From: Gammaproteobacteria bacterium | Lineage (GTDB): Bacteria > Pseudomonadota > Gammaproteobacteria > Coxiellales > Coxiellaceae | Direction: 5' to 3' | DNA: 64,000 nucleotides | Assembly: GCA_030429175.1 (NCBI GenBank) | Contig: JAUIDD010000001.1 | Location: 108,268 to 172,267 of the forward strand | In this document: positions 61,076-64,000 of the stretch, piece after piece | Layout of the letters: the number at the start of each line of letters is the position of its first letter | How positions within the stretch are numbered: the stretch's first letter is position 1 | The notes under the pieces: generated by a model | Told to the model about the DNA's origin: nothing | Seen by the model: only the letters and a program-made list of their open reading frames with translations | Databases searched by the model: none | Translations under genes and position numbers: made by a program

Positions 61076-63511
61076 ATGACTAAGGCAACTGAAATCAAAT
61101 CGACCTATCCACTTTTGCCATTGCGTGATGTTGTGGTATTTCCACATATGGTGATTCCATTATTTGTTGGTCGTACCGAGTCTATCAAGGCATTAGAAGC
61201 GGCAATGGATGATGATAAGCATATCTTTTTAACTGCACAAAAAGATCCCAATATCGATATTCCTAAAGGACAAGATCTATATGACATCGGTATGGTCGCA
61301 ACAATATTGCAAATGCTGCGTTTGCCTGATGGTACAGTTAAAGTGTTAATCGAGGGCGCGCAGCGCGCACGAGTGATTAGCATGCAAAAATGTGAAGATT
61401 ATTTTACTGTCGATGTTGAAGCAAAAGAAGATGATGGTGATCGTAATGCACCCGAAGTGCAGGCGATGATGCGTAGCGTGTTCTCACGTTTTGAACAATT
61501 AGTTAAGGTTAATAAAAAAATTCCAACTGAATTAGTATCCTCATTAGAACGTATCGAAGATCCTGGTCGTTTGGCAGATAGTATTGCAGCGCATATGACA
61601 ATTAAGCTTGAAGATCGCCAAGAAGTATTGATGTCACTTGATATTAATAAGCGCCTTGAGCTCATTCATGAGTTACTGACGAAAGAACTCGATTTAATGG
61701 AAGTTGAAAAACGCCTTCAAGGCCGGGTTAAAAAACAAGTTGAAAAAAGCCAGCGCCAATATTATTTAAGCGAAAAAATCAAAGCGATTCAGCAAGAGCT
61801 GGGAGATTTGGATGAATCTGGTGTACCGCTCGATGAGATTGAACAGCTCGCTGAAAAGATTAAAAGTTCAGGTATGTCTAAAGAAGCGATGGAAAAGGCA
61901 GACGCTGAACTTAACAAATTAAAAATGATGCCGCCGATGTCTGCTGAAGCAACGGTGTGCCGTAATTATCTTGAAACGATGTTAGGTATTCCATGGAAAA
62001 AACGTAGCAAAGTACGTATGGATATCGACCAGGCTGAGGAGATTTTAGATGAGGATCATTATGGCCTTAAAGAAGTTAAAGAGCGTATTTTAGAATACTT
62101 AGCTGTGCAACAACGAGTTAAAAAATTAAAGGGTCCAATTTTATGCTTAGTAGGGCCACCTGGTGTGGGTAAAACATCATTAGGCCAATCGATTGCAGAT
62201 GCAACTGGACGTAAGTTTGCACGTATTTCCCTAGGTGGTGTGCGTGATGAAGCAGAAATTCGTGGACACCGTCGTACCTATATTGGTGCCATGCCAGGTA
62301 AAGTAATTCAAAAACTATCGAAAGTAAAAGTGCGTAATCCTCTTTTTATGTTAGATGAGGTCGATAAAATGGCGATGGACTTTCGTGGTGACCCAGCGTC
62401 AGCTTTACTAGAGGTACTCGATCCCGAGCAAAATGATACCTTTAGCGATCATTATCTCGAAGTCGACTATGATTTGTCAGAGGTGATGTTTGTTGCAACG
62501 GCTAACTCGATGGATATTCCAGCAGCGTTGTTAGATCGTATGGAAATTATTCGTATTCCAGGTTATACCGAATTTGAAAAACTGAATATTGCTAAAAAAT
62601 ATTTATTGCCAAAGTCGATGGAAGCAGCGGGCCTTGAAGAAGATGAGTTACAAGTCAGTGACGCAGCGTTGACGGAAGTAATCCGTTGTTACACGCGTGA
62701 AGCGGGAGTACGTAATCTCGAGCGACAGATTGCGAAGATTTGCCGTAAAGTAGTACGCGACCTGGTGAGTAACAAAGCATCTAAAAAGAAAGGTAAGGCC
62801 AAAAGTATTAAAGTTTCTGTGAAACAACTTGAAAAATATCTTGGTGTACAAAAATTCCGTTTTGGTTTAGCCGAAGAAAAAGATCAAATTGGTCAAGTGA
62901 CGGGCCTTGCGTGGACTGAAGTTGGTGGTGAGCTTTTAACGATTGAAGCGCAAGTACTACATGGTAAAGGTAAATCGCTTTATACTGGTCAGTTAGGTGA
63001 AGTGATGCAAGAATCTATTCATGCAGCGATGACAGTAGTGCGTAGTCGTGCTGAAGTGTTAGGTATCGAAGATGATTTTTTCCAAGAGCATGATTTTCAT
63101 GTGCATGTGCCCGAAGGCGCGACGCCTAAAGACGGACCATCGGCAGGTATTGGTATGTGTACCGCGCTTATTTCTGCTGTGACCAAAATCCCGGTGCGTG
63201 CCGATGTAGCGATGACTGGTGAAATTACCTTACGTGGCGAAGTGTTACCGATTGGTGGCCTTAAAGAAAAATTGCTTGCAGCTAAGCGTGGTGGTATCAA
63301 GCGTGTGATTATCCCAGAAGATAATGAGCGTGACTTGAAAGAGGTGCCGGATGAAATCTTAGAAGGTTTAAAAATTACGCCAGTTAAGTGGATTGATCAA
63401 GTCATCGATATTGCCTTAACTGCGCAGCCAGATCCATTGGCGTCGACTAAGGCTAAGCCTCTACCTGGAGCGAAGCGTAAATCAAGCGGTAAACGTAAGC
63501 GTACACACTAA
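61076..63511 (+). CDS. lon: ATP-dependent protease Lon
   Basis: Homohexameric AAA+ protease that degrades misfolded and regulatory proteins. The 811-residue protein has the N-terminal substrate domain (TYPLLPLRDVVVFPHMVIPL), Walker A GPPGVGKTS near residue 360, the AAA module, and the catalytic Ser-Lys dyad in DGPSAGIGM near 687 and KEKLLAAKRGG near 731. The tail is lysine/arginine rich. It begins 26 bases after clpX, so it probably shares its heat-shock promoter. The stop overlaps the start of pmbA. Confidence 0.97.
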   Translation: MTKATEIKSTYPLLPLRDVVVFPHMVIPLFVGRTESIKALEAAMDDDKHIFLTAQKDPNIDIPKGQDLYDIGMVATILQMLRLPDGTVKVLIEGAQRARVISMQKCEDYFTVDVEAKEDDGDRNAPEVQAMMRSVFSRFEQLVKVNKKIPTELVSSLERIEDPGRLADSIAAHMTIKLEDRQEVLMSLDINKRLELIHELLTKELDLMEVEKRLQGRVKKQVEKSQRQYYLSEKIKAIQQELGDLDESGVPLDEIEQLAEKIKSSGMSKEAMEKADAELNKLKMMPPMSAEATVCRNYLETMLGIPWKKRSKVRMDIDQAEEILDEDHYGLKEVKERILEYLAVQQRVKKLKGPILCLVGPPGVGKTSLGQSIADATGRKFARISLGGVRDEAEIRGHRRTYIGAMPGKVIQKLSKVKVRNPLFMLDEVDKMAMDFRGDPASALLEVLDPEQNDTFSDHYLEVDYDLSEVMFVATANSMDIPAALLDRMEIIRIPGYTEFEKLNIAKKYLLPKSMEAAGLEEDELQVSDAALTEVIRCYTREAGVRNLERQIAKICRKVVRDLVSNKASKKKGKAKSIKVSVKQLEKYLGVQKFRFGLAEEKDQIGQVTGLAWTEVGGELLTIEAQVLHGKGKSLYTGQLGEVMQESIHAAMTVVRSRAEVLGIEDDFFQEHDFHVHVPEGATPKDGPSAGIGMCTALISAVTKIPVRADVAMTGEITLRGEVLPIGGLKEKLLAAKRGGIKRVIIPEDNERDLKEVPDEILEGLKITPVKWIDQVIDIALTAQPDPLASTKAKPLPGAKRKSSGKRKRTH

Positions 63512-64000
63512 TGAATAAATCATCACTGCAAGATCTAGTTTCTCATGGTATCGACTATGCGATACAATCTGGTGCAGATCAGGCAGATGCTTTAATCTCC
63601 TATGAACAGGGTTTTGGTGTTTCAGCGCGAAAAGGCTTGCTCGAAGAAATCGAGTATCATCAAGAGCAAGGATTTTCAATTTCACTCTATCAGCAGCAGC
63701 GCACTGCGTCGGTAAGTACTACCGAATTGGAAACAGCTGCGATAAAAAAAGCGATCGATAAAGCGATGAGTATTATTCAGTATACCCATCCCGATCAGTA
63801 TGTTGGATTACCAGAGCGTGATCGCTTGGCATTTCAATATCCCGATCTCGATTTATATCATCAATGGGATATCACGCCACATCAAGCAGGTGAATTAGCA
63901 ATAGAAGTTGATACAACTGCACGTGATTATGATCCCCGTATTACCGACTCTGAAGGTGCGAGCGTGTCGAGCTACTCGGGGTTGCGTGTATTTGCTAATA
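63511..64000 (+). CDS. pmbA: Metalloprotease-like PmbA/TldE, 3' end outside window
   Basis: The first 163 codons are visible and open to the edge. The ATG overlaps the lon stop (TAATG). The N-terminus (LVSHGIDYAIQSGADQADALI, then the SARKGLLEEIEYHQEQGFSIS block) matches PmbA/TldE, which with TldD processes microcin B17 and degrades CcdA; the pair is a modified-peptide protease. Encoding pmbA right behind lon instead of the usual hup gene is a small local oddity. Confidence 0.85.
   Translation, partial: MNKSSLQDLVSHGIDYAIQSGADQADALISYEQGFGVSARKGLLEEIEYHQEQGFSISLYQQQRTASVSTTELETAAIKKAIDKAMSIIQYTHPDQYVGLPERDRLAFQYPDLDLYHQWDITPHQAGELAIEVDTTARDYDPRITDSEGASVSSYSGLRVFAN

Overview
The window is about 64 kb of AT-rich, gene-dense chromosome from a gammaproteobacterium. 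Housekeeping genes resemble Legionella/Coxiella-type gammaproteobacteria: guaB-guaA-tadA, dnaX-ybaB-recR, dapD-dapE, tig-clpP-clpX-lon, a riboflavin operon with an FMN riboswitch, and an Mla/Mce-type lipid transporter. Between them sit single genes typical of host-associated bacteria: a eukaryote-like sterol reductase, two Ulp1/C48-like cysteine proteases (one with ankyrin-like repeats), an ankyrin protein, and large unknown proteins with nuclear-localisation-like basic clusters. I infer an intracellular member of the Legionellales or a sister group such as Berkiella/Coxiella relatives; this cannot be proven from the window.

Layout. 1-1.9 kb: sterol reductase (cut by the window edge) and a decayed Rpn-type nuclease. 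2-5.5 kb: guaB, guaA, tadA. 5.5-5.63 kb, minus strand: a candidate Csr/Rsm-type sRNA with its own promoter and terminator. 5.7-9.4 kb: ppa and putA. 9.5-15.2 kb: an ABC-F ATPase and potABCD polyamine uptake. 15.4-19.7 kb: a 56-residue protein, a possible attenuator, and purL. 19.7-21.8 kb: an encapsulated-ferritin-like protein and a C48-like protease with a hydrophobic C-terminal half. 21.9-26.2 kb: a leucine-dehydrogenase/branched-chain 2-oxoacid dehydrogenase operon. 26.2-31.2 kb: an unknown protein, a GDPD, a TrmH-like methyltransferase, then a CFA-synthase-like methyltransferase overlapping a DHCR24-like FAD oxidase and a DUF4404-like gene. 31.2-33.4 kb: a large unknown protein with a bipartite NLS-like motif. 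33.5-37.0 kb: ribD, FMN riboswitch, ribE, ribBA, ribH. 37.0-40.6 kb: an orphan NMT1-like binding protein, an AI-2E-family protein, a small exported protein and a LysR regulator. 40.6-43.6 kb, minus: SRP RNA, dnaX, two YbaB paralogues around recR.

43.6-50 kb holds the densest non-coding structure: a perfect 98-bp inverted repeat, tRNA-Ser, dapDE, tRNA-Pro/Arg/His, a 352-base folded spacer, a frameshifted DEAH helicase-like gene and tRNA-Lys next to a copy of its own 5' end. Two tRNA genes carry, on their 5' side, a similar hairpin element whose stems differ in sequence but keep their pairing. 50-54 kb: a PLD-type nuclease and an mlaE(STAS fusion)-mlaF-mlaD-lipoprotein operon. 54-57.3 kb: a small exported protein and the ankyrin-like C48-type protease. 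57.3-64 kb: tRNA-Leu, tig, clpP, clpX (heat-shock-type promoter), lon and the start of pmbA.

The most noteworthy candidates are the two C48-like proteases sharing a Gln-x3-Asp-x3-Cys-Gly signature, the CFA-synthase/FAD-oxidase pair (possible 10-methyl fatty acid synthesis), the Csr-type sRNA, the tRNA-flanking hairpin family, the 98-bp palindrome and the encapsulin-type ferritin without an encapsulin.
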